A DNA stretch of 12,729 bases from Bacteroidales bacterium UBA3724 (GCA_002371315.1 DFHL01000021.1:1-12729); one strand, 5' to 3'. Shown: positions 5,244 to 12,598, counted from the stretch's first letter. Translations and numbers: made by a program. Notes: generated by a model from the sequence alone, not told the origin.

Positions 5244-7662
5244 AGAACGGATAGTCGATGCCGAAGTTGGCTGTGATTTGCGAGAATTTCCAGTAGGGCG
5301 GGCGCCAGCGGCGGTTTTCGGCTGCGCCGGGGTCGTAGAGCGGTATGGCGAGGTCGCACCGCAGGGTGAGGATGGAGATGTTGGCGCGCAAGCCGAAGCC
5401 GATGCCTGTGGCGATGCTTTGGGGCAGGTTGTCGAGGCGCAGCTGTCCGTCGGGGAATTCCTGCGACTCGTTGGCAAGCCATACGTTGCCAAGGTCGGCG
5501 AAAATGGCGCCTTCGAAGATGGAGACTATCGGGAAGCGGTATTCGAGGTTCATTACCAGCTGTATGTCGCCGATGCGTTCAAGCATACTGTTGTCGGACG
5601 ACTGGTAGTTGCCGGGCCCGAGGTAGCGCAGGTGCCAGGCGCGTATGGTGGTGGGGCCGCCGCCGAAGAAGCTTTTCTCGTAGGGCATAGCCTTGGAGTT
5701 GCCGTAGGGGATGCCGACGCCTGCCATCAGTCGTGCTACGAAGGTGCTCTTGCTGCCGAAATAGAAGTAGCGCTTGAACTCGGCATTGAGCCTTGCATAT
5801 TGAGAGAAGGGCACGCCGAAGATTTCGCGAATGCCGTTTTCGTCGCGTTCGCTGCCGGTGAGGGTGGCGATGCCGCTGAGCAGGTTGCCGGCGCTTTCGA
5901 CCGAGAGGTGCAGATAGTTGAAGTTGCTTCGCGTGCCGTATTGCTGGGTGTTGTAGACGTAGTCGTATCGGGCGTTAAGGATGAAGTGGTCGCTGTACTG
6001 GTATTTTACGCGTGCGTCGCTAATGCTTTCCATACGGTGGCGGAAGGCGCTGTCGATGTTGAAGAAGCGCACGTAGGTGAGCTCGAGAGGCAGCAGCTGG
6101 TGTCCGTGCTGGTTGTGGCTCCAGCTGTAGCCGAAGCCTGTGTTGCCGAGCAGGCGCTCGAAATAGCTGTGCAGCTGGTAGTTGCCGCCAAGGGTGAGGA
6201 CGGTGTGGGGCCGCATACGCTGCCAGAGGATGTTTTTGGTGAATGGGAAGAGAAATGTGGGCAGGTCGAGCGAGAGGTTGAGGCCGCCTTCGAAGTTGCT
6301 GACATTGTTGCGGATATCCTCGTTGTCGCGGTTCTTGAAGATGAGTTTGGGCAGTTCGACGAGCAGCGAGCCTTCGGCTTTGAACAGCTCGGCGCCGCCG
6401 AAGAGGTTCTTGTTCTGGTAGGCCAGCTTGGTTTCGAGGCCGAAGTTGCCGCCCAGTAGGCCGCCGTTTTCGTTGCCGAAGGGCGACGAGTTGTTGAGCT
6501 CGATGGAAGCCGTGAGGCGTTGGCGCTTGGCGGTGAGGAGGCGCACCTTGGCGTTGAGAAGTCGGTTGGTATCGCTGCTGTTGGGCGACTCGACGAACTC
6601 GGTGTTGATGTATTTGAAGTTGCGCAGGCTGAGCAGCGAGCTGTAGGTGCGGTCGATGTTGCGCGGACGGTAGAGCTGGCCGTGGAAGAGGAAGAGGGCT
6701 CGGTTGATGACGCTGGGTTTAAGCGTCATAGGCTGGTTGAAGAGGTAGCGGTACTCGGTGGTGCGGTTGCGGAAATGCATCGGCACGGTGATGGTGTCGT
6801 AGGCGCTGACCAGTCCGCTGTTCGATGCCGAGGTGTTGGGGTAGATGAATATGTTGTCGATGCGGTATTTCTGCAGCGGTGTGGCAACGGCTTGCCGGTT
6901 GGCGCCGGCGATGCGCGGGTTGCGGATATTCATAAGGATGGTCAGCTTGTGGTCTTCGAAGGCCGTGTCGACAAGGTAGGAGACAAGGTCGGTCGAAGCG
7001 TGGTAGTAGCCTTCGTTGCGCAGCCTGTCGATGATGCGAGTGCGTTCTTCGTCCATCTTGTCTTGGTCGTAGTATTCGCCGACCTGGAGCAGGCTTTCGT
7101 TTTTCCAGCTTTTGAGCAGTTTGTCTACCTCGCCGGTTTCGGCGCGGAACGAAACGTCGTCGATGCGATAGCGCGTTGCCGGTTGGATATGGTAGACCAC
7201 CTCGACATCGTGGCGGCGGCTGTGGACTGTGTCGAACGTCACCGTTGAATGGAAACATCCTTTCGACTCGAGAAGGCCTTGCAGCTGCTGGCAGGTGTGC
7301 AGCGTGGCGGCTTCGTCGTAGACGACAGGTGCCTGTCCCTTGCGCCGCAAGTACTTGTGCCAGAAGTTGTCCTTGTTGGGGTTCGACAGGCAATAGATGC
7401 GCATAGAGACGCGCGGACCAATGCCGAGCAGGTGGCTGTTGGGGTTCTGCTTGGCGAATTTCTTCATATCGCTAAGGGCGTCGGCTGTCTCTTTGCCTGG
7501 CTTTTCGCCGTCGGGGGTGATGATTTCGTAGCGGTTTTTGTTCAGCACACGTTCGTCGGGTTCGATGAATTTCTCGACGCTGGCGCAGGCGGAGAGCAGG
7601 ACTGTAAACACCAGCGTGGCAAAAGAGATGGAGAAATATCGTTTTCCGGCGCTCGTTTTCAT
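5242..7662 (-). CDS. tamL: TamL-like Omp85 outer-membrane assembly lipoprotein
   Basis: This 806-residue protein belongs to the BamA/TamA (Omp85) superfamily, which inserts or assembles proteins in the outer membrane. The N-terminus is a lipoprotein signal with lipobox 'LLSAC', acyl Cys26. A lipid anchor on an Omp85 protein is the mark of TamL, the Bacteroidota version of TamA. POTRA-like repeats occupy roughly 130-420 ('YRIDDVSF', 'YYDQDKMDEERTRIIDRLRNEGYYH', 'RNIDRTYSSLLSLRNFKYIN'). The C-terminal beta-barrel covers about 430-806 and ends in Phe. The loop 6 signature is 'GGGPTTIRAW' with Arg674; RAW stands where BamA and TamA have RGF or RGY. The start ATG overlaps the waaA stop by four bases (ATGA, 7659-7662), so translation is probably coupled. 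No tamB gene is in the window. Omp85 membership is firm; TamL rather than another lipoprotein paralogue is likely. Confidence 0.9.
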   Translation of the reverse strand: MKTSAGKRYFSISFATLVFTVLLSACASVEKFIEPDERVLNKNRYEIITPDGEKPGKETADALSDMKKFAKQNPNSHLLGIGPRVSMRIYCLSNPNKDNFWHKYLRRKGQAPVVYDEAATLHTCQQLQGLLESKGCFHSTVTFDTVHSRRHDVEVVYHIQPATRYRIDDVSFRAETGEVDKLLKSWKNESLLQVGEYYDQDKMDEERTRIIDRLRNEGYYHASTDLVSYLVDTAFEDHKLTILMNIRNPRIAGANRQAVATPLQKYRIDNIFIYPNTSASNSGLVSAYDTITVPMHFRNRTTEYRYLFNQPMTLKPSVINRALFLFHGQLYRPRNIDRTYSSLLSLRNFKYINTEFVESPNSSDTNRLLNAKVRLLTAKRQRLTASIELNNSSPFGNENGGLLGGNFGLETKLAYQNKNLFGGAELFKAEGSLLVELPKLIFKNRDNEDIRNNVSNFEGGLNLSLDLPTFLFPFTKNILWQRMRPHTVLTLGGNYQLHSYFERLLGNTGFGYSWSHNQHGHQLLPLELTYVRFFNIDSAFRHRMESISDARVKYQYSDHFILNARYDYVYNTQQYGTRSNFNYLHLSVESAGNLLSGIATLTGSERDENGIREIFGVPFSQYARLNAEFKRYFYFGSKSTFVARLMAGVGIPYGNSKAMPYEKSFFGGGPTTIRAWHLRYLGPGNYQSSDNSMLERIGDIQLVMNLEYRFPIVSIFEGAIFADLGNVWLANESQEFPDGQLRLDNLPQSIATGIGFGLRANISILTLRCDLAIPLYDPGAAENRRWRPPYWKFSQITANFGIDYPF

Positions 7663-8906
7663 TTTATTTCAATCTTGTCCATTATCGTTTGTGTGGCTCC
7701 GGTATGGCTTTGCATATAGGCGGAGCTGGCTGCCGATGCGGTCAGGCGGGCGTCGCTGTCGTCGAACCATAGGCGCAGGATGCTGCACAGTTCGTCGGCG
7801 GTTGTATAGCTTCTGGCGCCGCCGCAGGCTATCAGTTCGCGGGCTTCCTGGAATTTGCCGTAGTTGGGGCCGAAGCATACCGGCGTGCCGAAAACGGCGG
7901 CCTCGAGGGTGTTGTGGATGCCTTTGCCGAACCCGCCGCCGATGTAGGCTACGGTGGCGTAGCGGTAGAGCGACGAGAGCATACCAATATTGTCGATGAC
8001 AAGCACCTGGCGTTGCATCAGCGTGGCGTCAGCGCCGGGGTCGGCGATGGCGGAATAGCGCACACAGTTGTCGGGCGAGAAGGATTTCTCTATCTGCCGA
8101 AGGTGGGCATCGCTGATAACGTGCGGAGCCAGAATTACTTTCAGCGGCTTATCGTATTGCTTCGTGAATGCCAGAATATGTTCCTCGTCGGGTTCCCACG
8201 AGCTGCCGGCCATAAGGACAGGAAGGTCGCCGATGAAGCGCTCGATGGCGTCGAAGCGCTTGGCTTGGCGAGCTATGTCGGCCACGCGGTCGAAACGGGT
8301 GTCGCCAGCCAGCGAGCAACGATTGACGCAAACGCTGCGCAGGAGTTTGATCGACTCGTCGTTCTGCACAAAGACGTGGCGGTAGCATTGCAGCTGCTTG
8401 GTGAACCATCCGCCGTACCATTTGAAGAAGTATTGCGAAGGCCTGAAAATCGACGAAAACAGATAGGTTGGGGTTCCTCTGCGTCGCAGGGCATCGAGGT
8501 AGTTGAACCAGAAGTCGTATTTGACAAAGAGCGCTATGTCGGGGTGCATCATCTGCATCAGCAGTCGAGCGTTGCGCCGCGTGTCGGGCGGCAGGTAGCA
8601 GACGATGTCGGCGCCGTCGTAGTCCTTGCGCACTTCGTAGCCCGAAGGCGAGAAGAAAGTGAGGACGATTTTGTATTCAGAATGCTCTCTGCGGAACTTT
8701 TCGATAACGGGGCGCGCCTGCTCGAACTCGCCCAGCGACGAGGCGTGAAACCAAGCCGTCTTGGCTCCGTTGAGTTTCTCTTTGGGGAACTGCTGCGTCC
8801 ATCGCCGCCATCCTTTTCGCATCAGGGCAGCCTTTTCGTTGAACGGTGCCGCGCAACGGACGCCGAAAGCGTAGAAGCCGATGGCCAGACTGTAGAGTGT
8901 CCGCAT
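7659..8906 (-). CDS. waaA: 3-deoxy-D-manno-octulosonic acid (Kdo) transferase
   Basis: This 415-residue inner-membrane glycosyltransferase (GT30 family) transfers Kdo from CMP-Kdo to the lipid A precursor, the first step of the LPS core. It has an N-terminal hydrophobic segment (about 1-20) that anchors it to the membrane. 'WFHASSLGEFEQARP' (about 52-66) contains Glu60, which matches the catalytic base of known WaaA enzymes. 'TFFSPSGYEV' and 'YDFWFNYLDAL' are typical of the N-terminal domain. The C-terminal nucleotide-sugar domain carries 'AGSSWEPDEEHIL' and 'YIGGGFGKGIHNTLEAAVFGTPVCFGP'. Length is normal. It starts 12 bases after the putative barrel gene and overlaps the tamL start by four bases. 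The grouping with TamL links LPS synthesis and outer-membrane protein assembly in one transcript. Whether it adds one or two Kdo residues cannot be read from the sequence. Confidence 0.95.
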   Translation of the reverse strand: MRTLYSLAIGFYAFGVRCAAPFNEKAALMRKGWRRWTQQFPKEKLNGAKTAWFHASSLGEFEQARPVIEKFRREHSEYKIVLTFFSPSGYEVRKDYDGADIVCYLPPDTRRNARLLMQMMHPDIALFVKYDFWFNYLDALRRRGTPTYLFSSIFRPSQYFFKWYGGWFTKQLQCYRHVFVQNDESIKLLRSVCVNRCSLAGDTRFDRVADIARQAKRFDAIERFIGDLPVLMAGSSWEPDEEHILAFTKQYDKPLKVILAPHVISDAHLRQIEKSFSPDNCVRYSAIADPGADATLMQRQVLVIDNIGMLSSLYRYATVAYIGGGFGKGIHNTLEAAVFGTPVCFGPNYGKFQEARELIACGGARSYTTADELCSILRLWFDDSDARLTASAASSAYMQSHTGATQTIMDKIEIK

Positions 8907-8918
8907 AGTTGCTTGTTT

Positions 8919-9758
8919 TTAGAAGAAATAATAGTCGTAAGCCGTTTTGCCCTTGAGGGGGAACATCCAGCAGAGCTTGATGTTGTAGAGTAGGTCGAAG
9001 TATTTGGTGTTGTCGGGGCCGTGCAAGCCCATAACCTCGTCAATGATATAGTCGCGCACGGAGTGGGTCCAGCATTGTGTTATTTCGAAGGTCACGTGCA
9101 GGTTGAAGAAGTTGGACTTGTTGCTCATAAACCAGTATCCGATGCTCTCGGTCAAAGTGAATCCGCGACGCTTGTGGTCGTAGATGCGCGCATAGTCGTC
9201 CTGCAGCTGCGGCGCTTTCTCCTTGTTCATCATAAATACTGTCTTCTGCTGCAGTATGCCGCCATACATCGACAGCATAATTCCCGAATTGGGGTTCCTG
9301 TCGCCAAGGGTGAATATCTTGCCGCCGCCGATGCGCATAGACAGCGACCTGTAGTAGGACGTGGCTTCGGCGTCGGTACCGTTGGTGCCTATCACGATTG
9401 GCAGGCTGTCGTGGCTGTAGGCCGCCGGCATTCGCAGCTCGGGGGTTCTGAGGTCGCCTCCGATGGTCAGGCTGCCGTCAAGCATTACGAACCAGTTCGA
9501 TTTGAACTTGTATCCGGCTTCTATGCCATAGTTCAATAGTGGGTTCTCGTACAGGTCGTGTATTCCGTTTTCGGACGAAGGCTTGTCGGAAGCAAAGGCA
9601 GTTCCGAAGCTGAATCCCACGATGGGAGTGGCCAGAGTGTCCTGTGTCAGTTTCACCTGTGCCTTGGCCGTCCCGCAGGCCAGCAGGAGCAGCAGAAGGG
9701 CTATCTTGTGTTTGGTTCTCTTCATTAGTGTTGGAAGTTCAATATTCAATGGTTTCAT
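8919..9758 (-). CDS. Putative outer-membrane beta-barrel protein, function unknown
   Basis: I do not recognise the family. It is an exported protein of 279 residues from the ATG at 9756-9758, which overlaps the phosphatase stop by four bases (ATGA). The alternative ATG at 9723-9725 gives 268 residues with a more classical signal peptide (MKRTKHK, then 'IALLLLLLACGTAKA', cut before Gln). The choice of 9758 rests on the ATGA overlap and the purine-rich GGGAAG before it. The frame is open further upstream to 9890, but that part lies inside the phosphatase gene. The mature part has alternating short strands with Gly and aromatic residues ('GFSFGTAF', 'YGIEAGYKFKSNWFVMLDGSL', 'LSMRIGGGKIF', 'FTLTESIGYWF', 'FFNLHVTFEI') and ends in YDYYFF. 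A terminal Phe is the usual signal for Bam-dependent barrels. Its position between phoA and waaA suggests an envelope role, nothing more specific. Confidence 0.78.
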   Translation of the reverse strand: MKPLNIELPTLMKRTKHKIALLLLLLACGTAKAQVKLTQDTLATPIVGFSFGTAFASDKPSSENGIHDLYENPLLNYGIEAGYKFKSNWFVMLDGSLTIGGDLRTPELRMPAAYSHDSLPIVIGTNGTDAEATSYYRSLSMRIGGGKIFTLGDRNPNSGIMLSMYGGILQQKTVFMMNKEKAPQLQDDYARIYDHKRRGFTLTESIGYWFMSNKSNFFNLHVTFEITQCWTHSVRDYIIDEVMGLHGPDNTKYFDLLYNIKLCWMFPLKGKTAYDYYFF

Positions 9759-10900
9759 CTTCCCATCGCCTTCAACATCTTGGGCATAAGGTCGATGTTG
9801 TTCTGGATGCCCGAAAAAGTTTCGGCTCCGGGGCCGTAGGCGAAGACGGGCACCATCACGCCGGAATGGCCGTCGGTGGTGTATTTGCACTCGTTCTTGC
9901 CCTTGTCGATGTTGCCGCCCAAAAGTACCAGTCCGCCGGTTTCGTGGTCGGCGGTGACGACGACAAGCGTGTTGCCGTCTTTTTCGGCGAAGTCGAGGAC
10001 AATTTTCAGCATCTTCTCAAAGTCGGCCAATTCGGCTTCCATATAAGGCGCGTCGTTGTTGTGGCAGGCCCAGTCGATTTGCGACCCTTCAATCATAATA
10101 ACGAAACCCTTGGGGTTTTTGCTGAGGATGTCCAGCGCCTTTTTGGTTCCTTCGGTCAGGACGGGGTCGCGACCCGGTGCCACAGGACCGTAGTAGTTCT
10201 CGCAGAAGAAGGTGACGAGCTTGTCGCTCTTCGACCGTTTCATCTCTTCAAGGCTGTAGGTAATCTCGTATCCCTTCTTCATCAGTGTGTCGAGAGGCCT
10301 GAGGCCGTCCTTGCGGTTCTCGGGACGGAAGTTGGCAAGTCCGCCGCCAATCATAACGTCGAAACCGCATTGCGACATATGCAGGCTTATGGTGTCGTAC
10401 ATCTTGCGGTCGGGGGCGTGGGCGTAGGTGCTGGCCGGCGTGGCGTCGAGCACGCTGCTGGTGACGACAAAGCCCGCCGACAGGCCCCAGCTTTTGGCTT
10501 TGGACAGGATAGACTGGACGGGAGTGTTGTCGGAAAGGACGCCGATGTGTCGGTTGTCGGTCTTGCAGCCTGTTACGATGGCTGTGCCGCCGGCGCCGCT
10601 GTCGGTGGTGTATTTGTTGTTGGAGTAGGTGCGCGAGAAGCCCGAGAATGGGAACCGCAGGAAGTTGGAAGCCCCTTTCTGTGCCACCACCGAGGCGTAG
10701 ACTTGCGCCGTGCCCATACCGTCGCCTATGATGACGATGACGTTCTTGGCCTTCTTGCCCTGCTTGGCAGGAGCGTCGAACCAGGTGCCTGTGGATTCAT
10801 TTTGCTGTATCTTTTCGGTGCTGGCCTGCAGGGTCTTCTGGGCTTTGGCAGGTGTGGCAAAAAGGGCTGCCAATGCCACAACAAATACGATTTTTTTCAT
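9755..10900 (-). CDS. phoA: PhoA-type alkaline phosphatase, exported
   Basis: This 381-residue phosphomonoesterase belongs to the alkaline phosphatase superfamily and has a signal peptide ending at 'TPAKA/Q' (residues 1-20), so it is periplasmic or exported. The two-zinc plus magnesium active site is complete: Asp60 in 'VIIGDGMG', nucleophile Ser101 in 'TTDSGAGGTA', Asp152 and Thr154 in 'LDATP', Glu271, Asp276 and His280 in 'IEGSQIDWACH', Asp318-His319 in 'VTADHETGG', and His345 in 'TDGHSGVMVPV'. It is shorter than E. coli PhoA (471), so surface insertions are missing. Trp277 stands where E. coli has Lys328, a variation known in other bacterial alkaline phosphatases and expected to alter phosphate binding. 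Arg166 of E. coli probably corresponds to Arg165. It is the first gene of the envelope cluster. I found no perfect TAnnTTTG box or Pho box upstream. Confidence 0.93.
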   Translation of the reverse strand: MKKIVFVVALAALFATPAKAQKTLQASTEKIQQNESTGTWFDAPAKQGKKAKNVIVIIGDGMGTAQVYASVVAQKGASNFLRFPFSGFSRTYSNNKYTTDSGAGGTAIVTGCKTDNRHIGVLSDNTPVQSILSKAKSWGLSAGFVVTSSVLDATPASTYAHAPDRKMYDTISLHMSQCGFDVMIGGGLANFRPENRKDGLRPLDTLMKKGYEITYSLEEMKRSKSDKLVTFFCENYYGPVAPGRDPVLTEGTKKALDILSKNPKGFVIMIEGSQIDWACHNNDAPYMEAELADFEKMLKIVLDFAEKDGNTLVVVTADHETGGLVLLGGNIDKGKNECKYTTDGHSGVMVPVFAYGPGAETFSGIQNNIDLMPKMLKAMGR

Positions 10901-10924
10901 TTAGTGTATCTCGATTATTTTAAC

Positions 10925-10951
10925 TGCGAATTATGCGAATTAAACGAATTT
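10925..10951. repeat. Nonamer direct repeat, TGCGAATTA twice plus AACGAATTT
   Basis: TGCGAATTA occurs at 10925-10933 and 10934-10942, followed by the degraded unit AACGAATTT at 10943-10951. It begins 24 bases upstream of the phoA start codon, so it lies in the phoA leader or promoter. Confidence 0.85.
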
Positions 10952-10995
10952 TTAGAGGTTAGCTTTAGGGACTAAAAATCTATGAACGGGAGTTA

Positions 10996-11034
10996 GAGTT
11001 GACTCAGAGTTGACTCAGAGTTGACTCAGAGTTG
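10996..11034. repeat. 11-base tandem repeat, GAGTTGACTCA three times plus a partial copy
   Basis: GAGTTGACTCA is repeated exactly at 10996-11006, 11007-11017 and 11018-11028, then GAGTTG at 11029-11034. Each unit contains the dyad GAGT..ACTC. The near-helical 11-base period would put these dyads on the same DNA face, which would suit a repeated binding site for a dimeric regulator of phoA. That role is inference. Confidence 0.92.
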
Positions 11035-11094
11035 GTCGAAAGTTGAAATGGCGTTTTTCGTTGTTTTGTTCGCCTGCTCGCCTGCGGCTTCGCG

Positions 11095-11112
11095 AAATCT
11101 TGTAAATCTTGT
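11095..11112. repeat. Nonamer direct repeat AAATCTTGT, two copies
   Basis: AAATCTTGT at 11095-11103 is followed directly by an identical copy at 11104-11112, then AAATTGTT as a degraded third unit. It follows a doubled TCGCCTGC (11070-11085). Confidence 0.8.
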
Positions 11113-11192
11113 AAATTGTTCCGCCTGCGGCGGGAAAGCTGACGCGGTAGAATCTTTCAGGTTTCAACTTAAACTTACAACATTCAACTTTC

Positions 11193-11213
11193 TTTCAGCT
11201 TTCAGCTTTCAAC
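11193..11213. repeat. Heptamer repeat TTTCAGC, TTTCAGC, TTTCAAC
   Basis: Three 7-base units lie just beyond the stop codon of the aromatic-rich gene (TAA, complement of 11227-11229). A related ATTCAAC occurs at 11182-11188. Confidence 0.75.
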
Positions 11214-11226
11214 TCTATACTTTCCG

Positions 11227-12447
11227 TTATCGTCTGCTGCTGCTTCCGCCGCCGCCACGACTCGACGAGCCGCCGCTGAAACCGCCGCTGCTGCGACTTG
11301 ACGAACCGCCGCTATAGCCGCCGCCACGGCTCGACGAGCTGCCGCCGAAACTGCTGCTGCGGCTCGACGAACTGCTGCGGCTGTTGCTGTAGGTGCCTGT
11401 CGAGCGGCTGCCGCTCTGGCGGCTGCCATTGAATGTGCGGCTGCTGCCTGACGTGCGGCCACTTTCGAAGCGGCTGTTGCCTGCTGGCGTGCTGTATCCG
11501 CTGCGCGTGCCGTTGGACGACGGGCGCACATTGCCGCGTTGGCTGGTGCCGTAGCTGCTGCGCGAAGCCGTCCTTGCCGCACGGTTGCTGGCCACGCTGG
11601 CAGGCTTGGCATAGCGTCCGTTGCCGACGGTGCCGTTGCTGCGCGTGCGCGAGCTGGTGTTGCCTGTGGCTACGCTGCTGTTGCTGCGAGTGCCGGTGCC
11701 GCTGATGCTGCCGCGAGGGGCGCGGCCGCCGTTGTTGAGGTCAACGCCGCCGCGACGCACCGGTCGGGCAGGCGAGGGGCTGGCACCGCTGTTGCGCGAT
11801 GTGGGGCTGATGGCAGCGCCACGGTTGCCGCCGCCGAGGTAGTGGTGGCCGAAGGCGTAGTCGTAGCCGTAGCCGTGGTATGGACGATGGCCCCAGCCGT
11901 AGGCATAGCCGCCCCAGCCGTAGTGGCCATAATAGCCATAATAACCGTAATGGGCATAGTAGGGACTGTACCAAGGGTCCCAGTACCACCAGGGCGAGCC
12001 CCATCCCCAGCTGTATCCGATGCCGAAGCTCCAGTAGGGGCCCCAGCCCCAGCCGTAGGTCAGCATCCAGTGGCTTCCGCCCCAGCCGGGATGGTACCAC
12101 GTGTTCCAGTAGGGGCTGTACCACGGATCCCACGAATAGACAATGCTTGTGCCCCAGTAGCCGGGGTTGTCGCCACGGGTGTATTCGGGAATGGATTTCA
12201 GTTTCAGCCGGGCCGTGTCCCTTACGGGAGTGGTGTCCTTCACCGTGCCGTTCAGCTCCACGACGATGTCGTCGCTCTTGCTGGCGATGTCGGTGTCGCT
12301 ATAAGGCTTCGGTGCGGTGGGATTTATGCCCTTTTTGGGGTTGGAATAGTAGTTTTCGCCGTCGCTTGACGATTGCGCGTGCAGGTTTCCGCCTGCGGCA
12401 GCCAATAAAAATACGGCGCATAAGATGTTGACAGTTAGTTTTTTCAT
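11227..12447 (-). CDS. Secreted Trp/Tyr/Gly-rich protein with Ser/Arg/Gly-rich tail, function unknown
   Basis: This exported protein has 406 residues from the ATG at 12445-12447. That start gives a normal signal peptide (MKKLTVNILCAVFLLAAAGGNLHAQ, spelled in two parts: MKKLTVNILCAVF then LLAAAGGNLHAQ). The longer frame to 12492 would put 15 extra polar residues in front. Mature layout: a polar segment (26-95); an aromatic domain (about 96-204) with 18 Trp and many Tyr, Gly and His, including WDPWYSPY twice (106-113 and 156-163) and YGYYGYYG; then a low-complexity tail (about 205-406) of Ser, Gly, Arg, Thr and Asn that ends in SSSRR. I recognise no enzyme motif or membrane helix. The tail is very basic and probably disordered. 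The composition would suit a self-assembling, surface-binding or polysaccharide/nucleic-acid-binding protein, but nothing decides between these. The gene is divergent from proS and alone in its transcript. Confidence 0.85.
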   Translation of the reverse strand: MKKLTVNILCAVFLLAAAGGNLHAQSSSDGENYYSNPKKGINPTAPKPYSDTDIASKSDDIVVELNGTVKDTTPVRDTARLKLKSIPEYTRGDNPGYWGTSIVYSWDPWYSPYWNTWYHPGWGGSHWMLTYGWGWGPYWSFGIGYSWGWGSPWWYWDPWYSPYYAHYGYYGYYGHYGWGGYAYGWGHRPYHGYGYDYAFGHHYLGGGNRGAAISPTSRNSGASPSPARPVRRGGVDLNNGGRAPRGSISGTGTRSNSSVATGNTSSRTRSNGTVGNGRYAKPASVASNRAARTASRSSYGTSQRGNVRPSSNGTRSGYSTPAGNSRFESGRTSGSSRTFNGSRQSGSRSTGTYSNSRSSSSSRSSSFGGSSSSRGGGYSGGSSSRSSGGFSGGSSSRGGGGSSSRR

Positions 12448-12477
12448 CTCTTTTTGACCTTGGTGGTTTATGTTAAT

Positions 12478-12510
12478 TTTGTTCAATTTCACTTTTATTT
12501 AGTAATTTTG
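12478..12510 (+). promoter_or_regulatory. Bacteroidota-type promoter for proS
   Basis: TTTG at 12478-12481 (-33) and TAATTTTG at 12503-12510 (perfect TAnnTTTG -7) are 21 bases apart. The start of transcription would fall near 12518, giving a leader of about 80 A-rich bases to the proS ATG at 12599. Confidence 0.75.
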
Positions 12511-12529
12511 CAACCCGAAATATTGCGTG

Positions 12530-12537
12530 CAAAATTA
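12530..12537 (-). promoter_or_regulatory. -7 box for the aromatic-rich gene
   Basis: On the minus strand TAATTTTG is a perfect TAnnTTTG box, about 83 bases before the ATG at 12445-12447. I see no good TTTG -33 box at the right distance, so it may need an activator. With the proS box it forms the inverted repeat GTAATTTTGC (12502-12511) and GCAAAATTAC (12529-12538). Confidence 0.6.
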
Positions 12538-12598
12538 CACAATATTTCTGAAACAGTAACGATAAAGAGACAAAAAAATTATAAACATAGACAGAAAA

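Larger units (their letters stand above)
10901..11226. other. 326-base gene-free spacer built of short tandem duplications
   Basis: No credible reading frame is present. The stretch holds a 9-base repeat (10925-10951), an 11-base repeat (10996-11034), two copies of TCGCCTGC (11070-11085), two copies of AAATCTTGT (11095-11112), a short GC hairpin (CCGCC TGC GGCGG, 11121-11133) and a 7-base TTTCAGC repeat (11193-11213). It must contain the phoA promoter and the end of the aromatic-rich gene transcript. I find no perfect -7 box on the minus strand and no hairpin followed by a T run. Confidence 0.75.

Noticed and set aside
5173..6459. Long open frame of 428 codons on the plus strand
   Set aside because: It is antisense to tamL, whose protein has clear Omp85 features. 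The composition (Val, Ala, Glu, Gly-rich) is that of a mirror frame in GC-rich codons.
7914..8993. Plus-strand open frame of 359 codons across waaA
   Set aside because: Antisense to waaA with conserved Glu60 motif and crosses its start codon.
9759..9890. Longer N-terminus for the barrel protein
   Set aside because: These codons lie fully inside phoA, are Arg/Pro-rich, and would bury the signal peptide.
9644..10975. Plus-strand open frame of 443 codons
   Set aside because: Antisense to phoA with its full set of metal ligands; no recognisable motif of its own.
11121..11133. GC hairpin as terminator of the aromatic-rich gene
   Set aside because: The 5-base stem with 3-base loop is not followed by a T run on either strand.
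11539..12369. Plus-strand open frame, Ala/Val-rich
   Set aside because: Shadow of the low-complexity aromatic/Ser-Arg gene; the minus frame has a signal peptide and a promoter box.
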